From positions 186,001 to 250,000 of the forward strand of contig JAHBXR010000004.1 of NCBI GenBank assembly GCA_019636335.1: DNA of 64,000 nucleotides, written 5' to 3'. Source of the DNA: Pirellulales bacterium (GTDB lineage Bacteria; Planctomycetota; Planctomycetia; Pirellulales; JAEUIK01). Position 1 is the first letter of the stretch. Every line of letters starts with the position of its first letter. Position numbers and translations under genes: made by a program. The notes under the pieces were generated by a model. That model saw nothing but the letters and a program-made list of their open reading frames with translations. It was not told the origin of the DNA and did not search any database. This document shows positions 44,597 to 55,069 of the stretch, one piece after another.

Positions 44597-47500
44597 CTAG
44601 GGCGTGCCAAATCCGCCACCGCCGGGCGTTTCGATCGTCAGCACGTCTCCCGGCTCGGCCACGAACTGCGCCGCGCCGGGGAGCGTTTCTACTCTGCCAT
44701 CCCCCCTGGCCAGCGAATTGGTCCCCAGCTTGCCTGGCTCGCCCCCCGCCAACCCATACGGCGCGTACGGCCCCCGGCGCTGCGTGAGCAGCGAGACGTC
44801 GAGCCGGCGCAGAAACTCGAGCCGCCGCACGATGCCATCGCCTCCCCGGCGCCTCCCCCTTCCTCCCGAACCGCGACGAATCGAAAACTCGCGCACGCGC
44901 ACGGGATAACGGCGCTCGATCACCTCGGGATCGGTCAGCCGCGTGTTCGTCATGTGCGTGTGTACGGCGTCGGCGCCGTCGGCCTCGGGCGTGGCGCCAC
45001 TGCCGCCGCAGATCGTCTCGTAGTAGCCGAACGTCGCGTCGCCAAACAGCAAATTGTTCATCGTCCCCTGACTGGCCGCCGCCACGCCGAGCGCCCCCAG
45101 TAACGCATCGACCACGCGTTGCGATGTCTCGACATTCCCCCCCACGACGGCCGCACAATCGGCGGCCGCCTCGCGCTCCGGGGGATTGAGCAGGCACTCG
45201 GGCAACACGATTTCGACCGGCGCGAGCACCCCCTGGTTCAACGGAATGTCCTCGGCCAGCAGGCAGCGCAGGCAATACAGCACCGCCGCCGTGACGATCG
45301 CGCGATTGGCGTTCAAATTCCCCGCCAGCACGGGCCCCGTGCCGCTGAAGTCGATCGTGGCGGTCTCGCCATGCACGGTGATCGCCACGGCCACTGGCGA
45401 GCCGTCGTCGAGATGCTCGACGAACGCGTGTCGCCCGCGCGGCAGGCGAGCGAGCGCGCGGCGCGTCTTTTGTTCGGCGGCGTGCTGGATGTGCCGCATG
45501 TACGACTCGACGACCGGCAACGTGTAGCGCTCGACGAGCCGCGCCAGGTCGCGCGCTCCCTGACGATTCGCCGCCACTTGAGCCGCCACGTCCGCCAGGT
45601 TGTCTGCCACCGAACGCGAAGGATATTCTCCCGAGCCAAGCAGTGCCGCCAACTCTTCGAAGCGCGAGCGTCCCGCGTCGACGAGCTTGAAGTTGCGAAT
45701 CAGCACCCCTTCTTCCGCCAGGTTGCGCGAGAAAGGGGGCATCGAGCCTGGTCGGATGCCGCCAATCTCGGCATGATGAGCGCGGCTCGCCGTGAAGAAG
45801 AGCAGCCGGCCGCTCGACGAGTCGTGGACCGGCGTCACCACGGTCACGTCGGGCAGGTGCGATCCACCGCGATAGGGATCGTTCGTCACGTAGACATCGC
45901 CCGGCGACATCCGCGGATTGTCGCGACGAATGCGCCGCACCGTTTCGCCCATCGCTCCCAGGTGGACCGGGATGTGCGGCGCATTCACCACCAGATCCCC
46001 TTCCGGCGTAAACAGCGCGCAACTGAAATCGAGCCGCTCCTTCACGTTCACGCTGCTCGACGTGTTGCGCAGCGTGATCCCCATCTGTTCGGCGATGCCC
46101 GCGAACTGATGGTTGAACACCTCGAGCATCACGGGATCGGCGTCGGTCGAGACTCGCTCGCGCGCGTGAGGCGCCTCGTCGGTGAGCACGAGCTCGCCAC
46201 GTTCGAGCACCTCGACGCGCCAACCTGGCTCGATCACCGTCGTCGCGACCCGTTCGTAGATCAACGCCGGTCCGTGGAGCACATTGCCCGGCACGAGCAG
46301 TTCCCGATCGTAGACGGGCGTCGCGTGCGCCACGGCGTCGAAATAGACCTCCGCCGTGCGAAGAGGCTGCGCCGCCACGAGTGGCAATCGCCGCGAGGGC
46401 GCCGGGCGTTCCGCCGTTTGTCCGCGTGCCTCGACACGCGCCGCGACGATCTCCAGCGCGCGCCCTTCGTGAATGTAACCGTATAGCTTGCGATGTTCCG
46501 CCTCGTAGGCCGCCTGGTAGTCGCCATTGTCGGGCAGCGCGATGTTGAGCGCCGCGTCGAGACCTCGATAGCGCAAGTCGAGCGAGCGCGTGATCTCGAT
46601 GCGATCGGCCGGAACACCCTCTGCTTCGACTGCACGTCGCGCCGAACTCGACAAGGCGGCGAACGTCTCTTCGAGCTCGCTCACCACCGCAGCGTCATAC
46701 GGGCGATAGACCCCTTGCGCGCCATGTCGCACGACGTCGGCCAGCCCGATGCCGTAGGCGCTCAGAATGCCGGAATCGGGATGATTCAACACCTCGCGCA
46801 TCGCCAACTCGCGCGCCACGGCACACGCGTGCTGTCCCGCGGCACCCCCGAACGCCACGAGCACATAATCGCGCGGATCGGCGCCGCGCGCGATCGAAAT
46901 CGAGCGAATCGCCTGGACCATGCTCGCGTTCGCCACGCGCACGAAGCCGTCGCACAGCTCGACCGGCGAATATCGCTTGCCCCTCGCTTGGGCGATCGCT
47001 TCGCTCAGCTCGGCCAGACGAGCCTCGACCGCGCGGCGATCGAGCGGAAAAGGAAAACGCTCGGGCGGGATGCGTCCCAGGTAGAAATTTAAATCGGTCA
47101 CCGCCAGCGGACCGCCGCGACCGTAACAGGCCGGGCCTGGATCGGCGCCGGCGCTAGCCGGTCCGACCGTCAGCTTGACGCCGTCGAAGCCGCAGACCGA
47201 TCCTCCCCCCGCGGCGACGGTCTCGATCGACATCATCGGCGCCACGACGCGCACGCCGGCCTTCTCGGTCTCGTATTCGAGCTCGTAGCGGCCGTCGAAG
47301 CGGGCCACGTCGGTGCTCGTGCCCCCCATGTCGAAGCCGATCGCCCGCGCGAATCCCGCCGCCTGCGCCACTTGCGAAAAACCGACCACGCCTCCGGCCG
47401 GCCCCGAGAGGATGCTGTCCTTGCCGACGAACTGATCCGCGGCGACGAGCCCTCCGGCCGAGGTCATCACGCGCAGCTCGCTGCCGGCAAGTGCTCGCTG

Positions 47501-48397
47501 CAAGCTGGCGACGTAGGTGCGCAACATGGGATTGAGATACGCGTCGACCACCGTCGTATCGCCGCGCGAGACGATCTTCACCAGCGGCGCCACCAGATGG
47601 CTGACGCTGATCTCGCTGAACCCCGCCGCGCGGCACTGTTCCGCGACGGCCTGTTCGTGCGCCGGCTGACAATAGGCGTTCAACAGGCATAGCGCAATCG
47701 ATTCAACACCCGAGGCGCGCAGCTCCTGCAACTGTTGCTCGACTACGCGCGGATCGAGTGGCTCGAGGATCGTACCATCGGCCGAAACGCGTTCGCCGAT
47801 CTCCAGCACTCGCTCGAACAGGGGGCTCAGCTTCTTAATGGCCAGATCGAACAGTCGGGGGCGATTCTGATAACCGATGCGCAGGATATCGCCGAACCCG
47901 CGCGTGGTAACGAGCGCCGTCCGCGCTCCGCGCCGCGTGAGCAGCGCGTTCGTACCGCGCGTCGTGCCCAGCCGCACCACAACGGGAGGAATCGGTGCGG
48001 CGCGCGCGAGTCCGAGCAGATAGCGAATCGCCACGAGGGACGCTTCCTCATCGCTGCGCAGTTCGTACGCCTGGCCGAGCGTGGGGGGATTGCTCCACGG
48101 TTCCGCCAGGTGCAGCAGGCCCCGGCTTGCGTCGAACTCGGAGACGTGTCGCGACTCGCACGGCGCGCCCGACTCGTCGAGCAGCGTCAGGGTGTACCCC
48201 TCCCAAAAACCGGGGGGATCGTGCCGTCGCAACGGATCGACGAGCACCGCGCGGGTCGAGCCCGCGCCGGTCGACCCTTTCGTCACGCCGCTGCTGAGCA
48301 GCTTGTGTCGCACGAGGCGGCCGTCGGGCCAGCGCGCGAGACAGTCGGTAAAGGTGCCTCCGACGTCGATCCAGAATTCCACGCGAGCGGCTGTCAT
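44597..48397 (-). CDS. 5-oxoprolinase-type hydantoinase, HyuA and HyuB fused
   Basis: ATP-dependent hydrolase of the 5-oxoprolinase/N-methylhydantoinase family, with both halves in one chain of 1,266 residues, as in the eukaryotic 5-oxoprolinase (about 1,290). The HyuA part (residues 5 to about 720) has the ATP-binding DVGGTFTD at 11-18, [65 protein letters not shown] (read in two parts) and a C-terminal [16 protein letters not shown]. The HyuB part (about 735-1260) has [61 protein letters not shown] and [18 protein letters not shown] 48397 is chosen since homology starts at once; the 12-residue extension to 48433 is not conserved. It probably opens 5-oxoproline to glutamate. No repeat of its function is seen nearby. 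Confidence 0.93.
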   Translation of the reverse strand: MTAARVEFWIDVGGTFTDCLARWPDGRLVRHKLLSSGVTKGSTGAGSTRAVLVDPLRRHDPPGFWEGYTLTLLDESGAPCESRHVSEFDASRGLLHLAEPWSNPPTLGQAYELRSDEEASLVAIRYLLGLARAAPIPPVVVRLGTTRGTNALLTRRGARTALVTTRGFGDILRIGYQNRPRLFDLAIKKLSPLFERVLEIGERVSADGTILEPLDPRVVEQQLQELRASGVESIALCLLNAYCQPAHEQAVAEQCRAAGFSEISVSHLVAPLVKIVSRGDTTVVDAYLNPMLRTYVASLQRALAGSELRVMTSAGGLVAADQFVGKDSILSGPAGGVVGFSQVAQAAGFARAIGFDMGGTSTDVARFDGRYELEYETEKAGVRVVAPMMSIETVAAGGGSVCGFDGVKLTVGPASAGADPGPACYGRGGPLAVTDLNFYLGRIPPERFPFPLDRRAVEARLAELSEAIAQARGKRYSPVELCDGFVRVANASMVQAIRSISIARGADPRDYVLVAFGGAAGQHACAVARELAMREVLNHPDSGILSAYGIGLADVVRHGAQGVYRPYDAAVVSELEETFAALSSSARRAVEAEGVPADRIEITRSLDLRYRGLDAALNIALPDNGDYQAAYEAEHRKLYGYIHEGRALEIVAARVEARGQTAERPAPSRRLPLVAAQPLRTAEVYFDAVAHATPVYDRELLVPGNVLHGPALIYERVATTVIEPGWRVEVLERGELVLTDEAPHARERVSTDADPVMLEVFNHQFAGIAEQMGITLRNTSSSVNVKERLDFSCALFTPEGDLVVNAPHIPVHLGAMGETVRRIRRDNPRMSPGDVYVTNDPYRGGSHLPDVTVVTPVHDSSSGRLLFFTASRAHHAEIGGIRPGSMPPFSRNLAEEGVLIRNFKLVDAGRSRFEELAALLGSGEYPSRSVADNLADVAAQVAANRQGARDLARLVERYTLPVVESYMRHIQHAAEQKTRRALARLPRGRHAFVEHLDDGSPVAVAITVHGETATIDFSGTGPVLAGNLNANRAIVTAAVLYCLRCLLAEDIPLNQGVLAPVEIVLPECLLNPPEREAAADCAAVVGGNVETSQRVVDALLGALGVAAASQGTMNNLLFGDATFGYYETICGGSGATPEADGADAVHTHMTNTRLTDPEVIERRYPVRVREFSIRRGSGGRGRRRGGDGIVRRLEFLRRLDVSLLTQRRGPYAPYGLAGGEPGKLGTNSLARGDGRVETLPGAAQFVAEPGDVLTIETPGGGGFGTP

Positions 48398-48442
48398 GCG
48401 GAGCAATGTCGCCGATCGCCGCGCCCAACTCAAGGACTCGTC

Positions 48443-48517
48443 GGTCAGGTACCCTGTACCTGACCATCAATTGAGTAGGCCACGTCGAACATTTGTCAGG
48501 TACGGCGTACCTGACCT
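48443..48517. repeat. Palindromic doublet element, copy B (REPIN-like)
   Basis: Same architecture as copy A: GTCAGGTAC-N3-GTACCTGAC at 48443-48463 (loop CCT) and 48494-48514 (loop GGC), spacer of exactly 30 bases. The right end is GTACCTGACCTA, the same as in copy A; the left end lacks the TAG. It lies between the start of the oxoprolinase gene and the porin terminator. Confidence 0.8.
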
Positions 48518-48528
48518 ACAGGTATCAA

Positions 48529-48570
48529 CAAAAAAACCGTGCCGCCTGGGCTTTGAACCCAAGCGGCACG
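48529..48570 (-). terminator. Rho-independent terminator of the porin gene
   Basis: On the minus strand: stem CCGTGCCGCTTGGG, loop TTCAAAG, matching arm CCCAGGCGGCACGG with one mismatch, then seven T. It lies about 50 bases after the porin stop. It is the strongest intrinsic terminator in the window, fitting a highly expressed outer-membrane protein. Confidence 0.88.
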
Positions 48571-48617
48571 GTGGAGTCGTCGCGCGAAGCTCACCCCCGC
48601 GGGCGAGCGGAGCAAGA

Positions 48618-50054
48618 CTAGTACGTGATGATCACGTCGTTGCCCCACAGGAACTGGCTGGCGTCGCTGCCATCGTCGTACGGCAGGAAGCCGTTCGTGT
48701 TGGCCGGACCGTCATACCAGTCCCAGCGAAGTTCCGAGCGGACCAGGACGTTCGCCGTGGCCTGGAAGTTCACGCCACCGGTGATCTCCCAGAAGTTGCC
48801 GGCGAACCCCGGGCCGTAATTGGCGAAGCGGGGCGAACCATTGGCGCTCTCGCCGACCAGGTTCATCACGCGGACGCCGTCGTTGTCGCGGAACCACTCG
48901 AAGCGACCACCGAGCTTCCAGCGATCGTTGATGCTGTAGAAGAGGTATTGGTTGACGCCGTACCAATTCGCGGTGCCACCGTTGGCGTTACCGCCTTGCT
49001 GGATACCATTGTCGTGCTGGATCACATAGGTCCAATCGCCGACGGATTTGCTACCCACGATGCTGTACATCGTGAGGTTGCTATCCTGGCCGCCCGAATC
49101 ACCGGTCGTGATTCCGAAGGCCAACGAACCCCCCTCTTCGCCGGTGAACGTAACGCCACCGAGGAAGTCGAGATCGTCGTTGTTGTCTTCCCATACGTCC
49201 CAGCCGCGAGTAAAGCCGCCAGACACGCTGATTTTGTCAGACAGCGCGTACGACGCCAACACGCCGGTGTGGGTGAACGGCTCGCCGTATTGCATCGTAT
49301 AGGCGTGCGAGAGGAAGAAATTGCCGGTCGCGGGCACCACTTCATAACCAATGATGGTGAAGAAGTGACCGATCTTGACGCTCAGGTCGTTGTAGCCGAA
49401 CTCGGCGTACAACTGCGGCAAGGCCAGACCGTAGAAGCGCTGGCTGTTCCAGCGGTTGCCACCATCACCGGTGAGTTCCAGGCCCAGAGCCGGCGTGAAG
49501 CGCCAGTCCTGGCCGTAGATCGCGTCGAAGCGACCGCCCCAGGCGAAGCCGCAGCCTTCGGTGTCGGCCGATTTCTCGCCGTACAACCAGAGTTGGTTGA
49601 GCATGTAATCGTTCGAGCGGTCGTTGAACGTGACCGGGCCGTTGAAGCGATCGGCAGGGTTGTCCGGATTCCAGGTGAAGCTCTGATCGAGCCAGCCACC
49701 CAGGCTCAGACCGTGTGCGTCGAAGAAGCAGCAATCGAAGAGCTTCTTCGGGTCGCCCAGCTCGCAGCAACACGAGTCGCAGCAGCTATCGCACGAATTG
49801 CACGAGTCGCAGCTATCGCACGTGTTGCACGAGTCGCAACTGCCCCCGTAAGACGGGGCGGGCGCGGCCGCTGCACCCTCGGCCGCCGGCGGAGCAGGTT
49901 GCTCGTCCTCGGCGTAGTAGTCGTTGTACTCGTAGGCCACCTGGTTCACAGGCGCCGCCGCTCGCTGGGGTTGCACCTTGGCAGACTGGCCGTACGCCAA
50001 TCCACACGGCAATCCAGCAATGGCAATCGCAATCGCCAACTTGGAAAGTCTCAT
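48618..50054 (-). CDS. BBP2-type outer-membrane porin with cysteine-rich N-terminal tract
   Basis: 478 residues. Signal peptide to about residue 22 (LAIAIAIAGLPCGLAYG). An Ala/Pro-rich linker follows, then a cysteine tract at residues 73-97 (SCDSCNTCDSCDSCNSCDSC and so on), with 11 Cys at CxxC spacing plus a CC pair at 108-109. From about residue 115 the barrel begins: LSLGGWLDQSFTWNPDNPAD, strands such as FYGLALPQLYAEFGYNDLSV, SVKIGHFFTIIGYEVVPA, and YLFYSINDRWKLGGRFEWFR, ending WGNDVIITY with a C-terminal aromatic. It resembles OmpL/bbp2 porins of planctomycetes. GGAG precedes the ATG and a strong terminator follows. The Cys tract could bind metal or cross-link proteins; its role is inferred. 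Confidence 0.9.
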   Translation of the reverse strand: MRLSKLAIAIAIAGLPCGLAYGQSAKVQPQRAAAPVNQVAYEYNDYYAEDEQPAPPAAEGAAAAPAPSYGGSCDSCNTCDSCDSCNSCDSCCDSCCCELGDPKKLFDCCFFDAHGLSLGGWLDQSFTWNPDNPADRFNGPVTFNDRSNDYMLNQLWLYGEKSADTEGCGFAWGGRFDAIYGQDWRFTPALGLELTGDGGNRWNSQRFYGLALPQLYAEFGYNDLSVKIGHFFTIIGYEVVPATGNFFLSHAYTMQYGEPFTHTGVLASYALSDKISVSGGFTRGWDVWEDNNDDLDFLGGVTFTGEEGGSLAFGITTGDSGGQDSNLTMYSIVGSKSVGDWTYVIQHDNGIQQGGNANGGTANWYGVNQYLFYSINDRWKLGGRFEWFRDNDGVRVMNLVGESANGSPRFANYGPGFAGNFWEITGGVNFQATANVLVRSELRWDWYDGPANTNGFLPYDDGSDASQFLWGNDVIITY

Positions 50055-50483
50055 GGGTCAAACTCCGAATCCTGCGGGGAATGATCTTTGCGCGGCGGGC
50101 TGTTTTTGCGACCAGGTTTGCGCGGCCGTCCTGGCCTTGATTGGCAGGGGTTCAATGCGGGGTGAAACTGCCCGGCCTAAGCTGGTCAATGGTCGTATCG
50201 GCCTCGCGAGTCGGCGCAATTGATCGGAAAACATGGCGAATGCTCGCCCTCACGCCCCCCGGAGCCCCGGTTTTGGGAAACCTTAACGGCTAACGAAACC
50301 CTGCTGCCCACCTTGCGGGGAAGGGGTTGGGGGGAAGCGGCTCATTCGGGGTTTTTACCCCGTGGCGCCACACAAGAACTGTCCGAGAAGACAGGGGATT
50401 TGGACCAAGACTACGGCCCAGAAAGGCCGACCGACCCCCGCGGTCACCCTTTTTACTGGGGCACGGGCGGCGAACGCGCCCCC
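50055..50483. other. 429-bp intergenic region, porin / ftsY
   Basis: Must hold the porin promoter (minus strand) and the 3' end of the ftsY transcript. A short perfect hairpin, CGGGGT-TTTT-ACCCCG, lies at 50347-50362, without a T-run on the minus side. The other open frames here have no domain signature. No RNA gene recognised. Confidence 0.4.
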
Positions 50484-51425
50484 CTATTTCGCCGCGCCCG
50501 CCGGCGACACGAGCTCGTCGAAGAGGGCCTCGACGAACGAGTCCGCGTCGAACAGCGTCAGATCTTCCGCCTGTTCGCCGACGCCGACATATTTGACCGG
50601 CAGATCCACCTCCTGGCGGATGGCGACGACCACGCCTCCCTTGGCGGTGCCGTCGAGCTTGGCCAACACGATGCCGCTGCACTGGACCGCGGCCGTGAAG
50701 TGCTTGGCCTGGCTAATGCCGTTCTGTCCCGTCGTCGCATCGAGCACCAACAGCGTCTCGTGCGGAGCGTCGGGCACGAGCTTGCCGATCACCCGGTGAA
50801 TCTTGGTCAGCTCCTGCATCAGGTTCTGTTGCGTTTGCAGCCGCCCCGCCGTGTCGATGATGCAGACGTCCGCCTGCCGCTCGAGCGCCGTCGAGACCGC
50901 CCGGTGCGCCACGCTGGCCGGATCGCTCCCCGGCTCTCCCTTGACCAGGTCGACCCCCAGCCGCTGCGCCCAGATGCTCAACTGCTCGACCGCCGCGGCG
51001 CGGAACGTGTCGCCCGCCCCCAGCACCACCTGCTTGCCACTGGCCGAGAACATGCGGGCCAGCTTGGCGATCGACGTCGTCTTGCCGCTGCCATTGACCC
51101 CGGCCACCATGATGACGGTCGGCGGAGTGGCGGCAAAGCGAATCGGCTCCTCGGGCTGCTGCATCAGCCGCTTGAGCTTGGCCTTGATCGTGACCAGCAC
51201 CTCCTCGATGTGGACGACGCGACCGCGGAAGTTCACCGCCACCTCGTCGACCGAGGCCTTCGCGGCGGCCACGCCCATGTCGGTCTTGACCAGAATCTCG
51301 AGCAGCTCGGCCAGGAAGGCCTCGTCGACGAGCCGACCTTCACGCTTGAACAGGTCGCGAATGTCGGTATTGAGCAGTTGCGTGGTCTTCTTCAGACCCT
51401 GCTTGAACTTGTCGAAGAATCCCAT
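50484..51425 (-). CDS. ftsY: Signal recognition particle receptor FtsY
   Basis: SRP receptor GTPase that docks SRP-ribosome complexes at the inner membrane. It has 313 residues: an N domain of four helices (GFFDKFKQGLKKTTQLLNTD at the start, FLAELLEILVKTDMGV), then the G domain: MVAGVNGSGKTTSIAKLARM (P-loop, about residue 108), GDTFRAAAVEQLSIWAQRL (insertion box), VCIIDTAGRLQTQQNLMQEL, LDATTGQNGISQAKHF and LAKLDGTAKGGVVVAI. The acidic A domain of E. coli FtsY is absent, as in many bacteria; a short amphipathic N-terminus is kept. 42 bases after nusB, so probably in one transcript with nusB and ribH. Confidence 0.96.
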   Translation of the reverse strand: MGFFDKFKQGLKKTTQLLNTDIRDLFKREGRLVDEAFLAELLEILVKTDMGVAAAKASVDEVAVNFRGRVVHIEEVLVTIKAKLKRLMQQPEEPIRFAATPPTVIMVAGVNGSGKTTSIAKLARMFSASGKQVVLGAGDTFRAAAVEQLSIWAQRLGVDLVKGEPGSDPASVAHRAVSTALERQADVCIIDTAGRLQTQQNLMQELTKIHRVIGKLVPDAPHETLLVLDATTGQNGISQAKHFTAAVQCSGIVLAKLDGTAKGGVVVAIRQEVDLPVKYVGVGEQAEDLTLFDADSFVEALFDELVSPAGAAK

Positions 51426-51467
51426 GCGCTCTCTGCCTTCCTGGCGCGCCCGGCAAGGGCGCGCGAC

Positions 51468-51875
51468 TTACTTTTCCTGATGGCGCGCGAGGAACCGGTC
51501 GAGGATGCCGTTGACGAACTGGGCGCTATGGGCAGAACCGTAACGTTTGGCCAGCTCGACCGCTTCGTTGATCGCCACGCGATCGGGGGTCTCGGTATAC
51601 AGTATTTCGAACGCGCCCAGCCGGAGCACATTGCGGTCGGTCGCCGCCATCCGCTCCAGGCTCCAGTTGTCGGCCGTCTTGCCGACCAGCTCGTCGAGCT
51701 CCTGCCGGTTGCGCCGCACCCCCGAGACCAGCGACCGCGCAAACTCGATCAGCTCGGGCTGCTTCAAGCGCTCCTGGAGGAACTGATCGGCGTCGTGCGG
51801 ACTGGCGCCGGGATTCAGATCGTCCTGGAACAGGACTTGGAGCACTACTTCGCGCGCTCGACTTCGACGGGACAT
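51468..51875 (-). CDS. nusB: Transcription antitermination factor NusB
   Basis: All-helical RNA-binding protein of 135 residues that joins NusE (S10) on boxA RNA to keep polymerase going through rRNA operons. The first helix SRRSRAREVVLQVLFQDDLN is typical, with the basic residues that touch boxA. DELVGKTADNWSLERMAATDRNVLRLGAFEI and TPDRVAINEAVELAKRYGS, FVNGILDRF are the conserved C-terminal blocks. Length is usual for the family. It lies 103 bases after ribH and 42 before ftsY, a common ribH-nusB linkage in many bacteria. Confidence 0.95.
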   Translation of the reverse strand: MSRRSRAREVVLQVLFQDDLNPGASPHDADQFLQERLKQPELIEFARSLVSGVRRNRQELDELVGKTADNWSLERMAATDRNVLRLGAFEILYTETPDRVAINEAVELAKRYGSAHSAQFVNGILDRFLARHQEK

Positions 51876-51978
51876 GAATCTTGGTGGGTGCGGGTGAGGC
51901 GCGAGGGTCGCTCGCCAGGAGGAACTCGCGCCGGAGCGGGCAGGCGGCGATCCTGCTCGAACCGCTCGCCGGGAGCCA

Positions 51979-52467
51979 TCATGAGCCCGACGATAACCGG
52001 TTCAGCTTGCCGAGCAAGCCTACCATTTCCAAGGCGGCCGCGGCGCATTCGGCTCCCTTATTGCCTACGTTGCCGCCGGAACGGTGGATCGCCTGTTCGA
52101 GGGTATCGCAGGTGAGCAATCCGAACAAGACGGGTAGCTGGTAGGTTCGGCTCATCTCGGCCAATCCCAGGCTCACCGCTCGGTTGATGTGCTGATCGTG
52201 CGTCGTCTCGCCCCGGATGACCGCCCCCAGGCAAACGACAGCCGCGTGACCGCCCCCCCGGGCAAAGTACTCGGCCACCACCGGAATCTCGAAGGCGCCC
52301 GGCACCCACGCCACGTCGATCTGGCCGTCGGGCACTCCTTGCGCCCGTAGCGTGTCGACCGCCCCCCCGAGCAGACGTTTCGTGACAGTCTCGTTGTAGC
52401 GCGAGACGACGATCGCATACCGTCCGCTCGCGCCGTCGGCCGGATCTCCGCTGATTTCCTGGGGCAT
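51979..52467 (-). CDS. ribH: 6,7-dimethyl-8-ribityllumazine synthase (RibH)
   Basis: Penultimate enzyme of riboflavin synthesis; joins 5-amino-6-ribitylaminouracil with dihydroxybutanone phosphate. It has 162 residues. Active-site segments: [53 protein letters not shown] (with the phosphate-binding GETTHD and catalytic His) and [20 protein letters not shown], where Thr-Cys-Asp-Thr replaces the common Thr-x-Glu-x. [13 protein letters not shown] closes the protein. It probably forms icosahedral or pentameric shells like the family. First gene of the ribH-nusB-ftsY run. Confidence 0.95.
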   Translation of the reverse strand: MPQEISGDPADGASGRYAIVVSRYNETVTKRLLGGAVDTLRAQGVPDGQIDVAWVPGAFEIPVVAEYFARGGGHAAVVCLGAVIRGETTHDQHINRAVSLGLAEMSRTYQLPVLFGLLTCDTLEQAIHRSGGNVGNKGAECAAAALEMVGLLGKLNRLSSGS

Positions 52468-52510
52468 ACGATTCCTTACGATCTGGCTGCCTGACTTCCC
52501 CGCGCCGCGG

Positions 52511-53971
52511 CTACGACTTCATGCTCATGAGGAACTCGGCATTGGTCTTCGTCTTCGCCAGACGGCTGACCAGCAGTTCCATGGCGTCGGGGGGATTCAT
52601 GTCGTTCAACACGCGCCGCAGGATGCAGACGCGGCGGTGCTCTTCGGGATCCATGATCATCTCTTCGCGCCGCGTGCCGCTGCGATTGATGTCGATCGCC
52701 GGCCAGATGCGCTTGTCGACCAGCTTGCGGTCGAGCACCACCTCGAGATTGCCCGTCCCCTTGAACTCCTCGAAGATCACCTCGTCCATCTTGCTGCCCG
52801 TATCGATCAAGGCCGTGGCGATGATCGTGAGCGAGCCTCCCTCCTCGACCTTGCGCGCGGCGCCGAAGAAGCGTTTGGGCCGCTGCAGGGCATTCGCGTC
52901 GACGCCCCCCGAGAGAATCTTACCCGAATGCGGCACCTCGGAGTTCCACGCCCGCGCCAACCGCGTGATCGAATCGAGAAAGATGATCACGTCGCGGTGA
53001 TACTCGACCATCCGCTTCGCCTTCTCGATCACCATCTCCGACACCTGGATGTGCCGCGCCGAAGGCTCGTCGAACGTCGAGCTGATCACCTCGCAATTCG
53101 GCCCCTTCACTTGACGTTCCATGTCGGTGACTTCTTCCGGGCGCTCGTCGATCAAGAGCATGATCACGTACACCTCGGGGTGATTGACGAGCACGCTCTT
53201 GGCCATGTTCTGCAGCAGGATCGTCTTGCCGGCGCGCGGCGGGCTGACGATCAGCCCGCGCTGCCCGAACCCGATCGGCGAGACCAGGTCCACCACGCGC
53301 ATGTTGATTTCCTCGGGCGTCGTCTCGAGCACGACCCGGGCATCGGGATGCAAGGGGGTCAGGTCGTCGAAAAAGACCTTCGACGAGAGCAGATTCGGAT
53401 CCTCGTAGTTGATCGCCTCGACCCGCAACAGCGCGAAATAGCGCTCGTTCTCCTTGGGCGGGCGAATCTGTCCCGACACCGTCGCCCCGGTGCGCAACCC
53501 GAAACGCCGAATCTGGCTCGGCGAAACGTAGATGTCGTCGGGGCACGAGAGATAGTGATAATCGGGGCTCCGCAGGAAGCCGAACCCGTCCGGCAGCACC
53601 TCGAGCGTCCCCTCGCCGTACATCAGGCCATTGAGCTTCACCCGCTCTTTCAGGATCTTGAAGATCAGATCCTGCTTCTTGATGCCCATGTAGTCGGTGA
53701 GATTCTCGCGGCGGGCCTCCTCGATAAGCTGCGGCATCGTCATCCGCTGCAGCTCGGCGATGTGGATATCCCCCTGCTTGATTTGTTCGTAGCGGTCGTC
53801 GGTATCGTCGCTCGCGAGGATGCCTTCTTCGGCGATCTCCTCGGCCAGCGACAGCGGCTCCGACTCGCCGTTCTCGTGCGCCCCATCCTGGGCGGACCGA
53901 TGATCGTACGAGCGGCGCTCGGGACCGTGCTTGCCAGAGCGCTGCGGACGCGTAGGGCGGGTTTCGGACAT
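52511..53971 (-). CDS. rho: Transcription termination factor Rho
   Basis: Hexameric RNA helicase that ends transcripts. It has 486 residues from ATG 53971, which has AGGAG about ten bases before it; the 64-residue extension in frame to 54163 is Pro/Thr-rich and not conserved. The first 90 residues are an acidic/Arg-rich insert longer than in E. coli Rho, then an N-terminal helix bundle ([19 protein letters not shown]) and the RNA-binding OB fold ([40 protein letters not shown]). The ATPase core has [20 protein letters not shown] (Walker A), [16 protein letters not shown], the Q-loop [19 protein letters not shown] and [13 protein letters not shown] with the Arg finger. Monocistronic in appearance. 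Confidence 0.97.
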   Translation of the reverse strand: MSETRPTRPQRSGKHGPERRSYDHRSAQDGAHENGESEPLSLAEEIAEEGILASDDTDDRYEQIKQGDIHIAELQRMTMPQLIEEARRENLTDYMGIKKQDLIFKILKERVKLNGLMYGEGTLEVLPDGFGFLRSPDYHYLSCPDDIYVSPSQIRRFGLRTGATVSGQIRPPKENERYFALLRVEAINYEDPNLLSSKVFFDDLTPLHPDARVVLETTPEEINMRVVDLVSPIGFGQRGLIVSPPRAGKTILLQNMAKSVLVNHPEVYVIMLLIDERPEEVTDMERQVKGPNCEVISSTFDEPSARHIQVSEMVIEKAKRMVEYHRDVIIFLDSITRLARAWNSEVPHSGKILSGGVDANALQRPKRFFGAARKVEEGGSLTIIATALIDTGSKMDEVIFEEFKGTGNLEVVLDRKLVDKRIWPAIDINRSGTRREEMIMDPEEHRRVCILRRVLNDMNPPDAMELLVSRLAKTKTNAEFLMSMKS

Positions 53972-54162
53972 GGCTGACGGCTCCTGACGTGGGGTGGGCG
54001 GACACGCTGAAGGTGTCCACGGAGGGGGAGTGTGTGTGGTGGTCGTCGTGCGGCTCGTTCGTCCGTTCGGGCGGGGCGCGAGATCGGCCTGCCAGCCAGG
54101 GTTGTCATCGCTCGCACGCCGTGCAGGGGCCTGGCGTGTCGCAGAACTCGACACGCCAGGCA

Positions 54163-54846
54163 TTACAGCGACAGGCCCAGGCCCCGCCAGAATCGTTCGA
54201 CTTGTGCCCGCGTTTCCTCAGGTGTTCCGGAATTGTCGATCGCCACGTCGGCCTTGGCACGCTTGGTATCGAGCGATACCTGGGCCGCCTCGCGACGCGC
54301 GAAATCTGCTTCGCTCCAGCCTCGCTGTCGGGCCCGCGCGAGACGCAATTCGCTCCGAGCGTCGACGTAAACCATCTTGTCGCAAATCTCGGACCAGCCC
54401 GCCTCGAGCATTACGGGGGCGTCGAGGACGATGGCCGGCACGTCTCGATCGTCGCGCGCCTGCTGCAGTTGGCTCACCAGCATCTCGCCGATGCGCGGGT
54501 GCGTCACCCCTTCGAGAAACTCCAGCTCGCGGCGAGCTTCGTCCGTCGGCTGAAACACGCGCTGCGCCACGGCCGCGCGGTTCACTTCTCCGGCATCGTC
54601 GAACACGTTGCTGCCCCAACGCTCGCGGAGCGCCGCCTTGACCTCGTCGAGCCGCAACACCGCGTGACCGGCACGATCGCCATCGAGCACCGTGGCGCCA
54701 AGGTCGGCGAACTGCCGAGCGACGAGGCTCTTGCCGCTCGCCACTCCGCCCATCAGGCCGATGACCGGCGCACGACGCGGCAGGGCCGCCGCGCCAGGCG
54801 CGAGAGCCTCAGCCGCACGGGGGCCGCTCGAGGAAACCTCGCTCAT
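54163..54846 (-). CDS. coaE: Dephospho-CoA kinase (CoaE)
   Basis: Last step of CoA synthesis, phosphorylating the 3'-hydroxyl of dephospho-CoA. It has 227 residues; an N-terminal Ala/Pro-rich tail of 26 residues precedes the P-loop [20 protein letters not shown] (about residues 29-48). [13 protein letters not shown] carries the conserved Asp, [17 protein letters not shown] the HPxI motif, and [24 protein letters not shown] the lid and substrate region. [18 protein letters not shown] and [17 protein letters not shown] are the usual C-terminal blocks. Between polA (223 bases) and rho (191 bases) on the same strand. Confidence 0.95.
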   Translation of the reverse strand: MSEVSSSGPRAAEALAPGAAALPRRAPVIGLMGGVASGKSLVARQFADLGATVLDGDRAGHAVLRLDEVKAALRERWGSNVFDDAGEVNRAAVAQRVFQPTDEARRELEFLEGVTHPRIGEMLVSQLQQARDDRDVPAIVLDAPVMLEAGWSEICDKMVYVDARSELRLARARQRGWSEADFARREAAQVSLDTKRAKADVAIDNSGTPEETRAQVERFWRGLGLSL

Positions 54847-55069
54847 CGCTAGATATGCTTTCGTCGAATCACGGCGCTACCCGGGGTGCCGACGTCGCGG
54901 CGCGGGCGTGCCAGAGCCGAACACCATCGAAGGGAAAACGGAACGGTATGCGTGGATACGCCGGCGGGCGCACGATTCCTTTCGGCGACCGACGGGGCCC
55001 CGTGATGGGACACCGATCGGGTATGCGTCGTACGAACTCTCGAGGTGGGGGGAGCCAACCGACCGGTCG

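Noticed and set aside
50347..50362. Perfect hairpin CGGGGT-TTTT-ACCCCG as a terminator of ftsY
   Set aside because: No T-run follows on the minus strand, and it is about 120 bases from the stop; it could be chance.
50220..52115. Open frame of about 630 codons on the plus strand across ftsY and nusB
   Set aside because: Antisense to two genes with unmistakable motifs; the part in the gap also lacks a protein signature.
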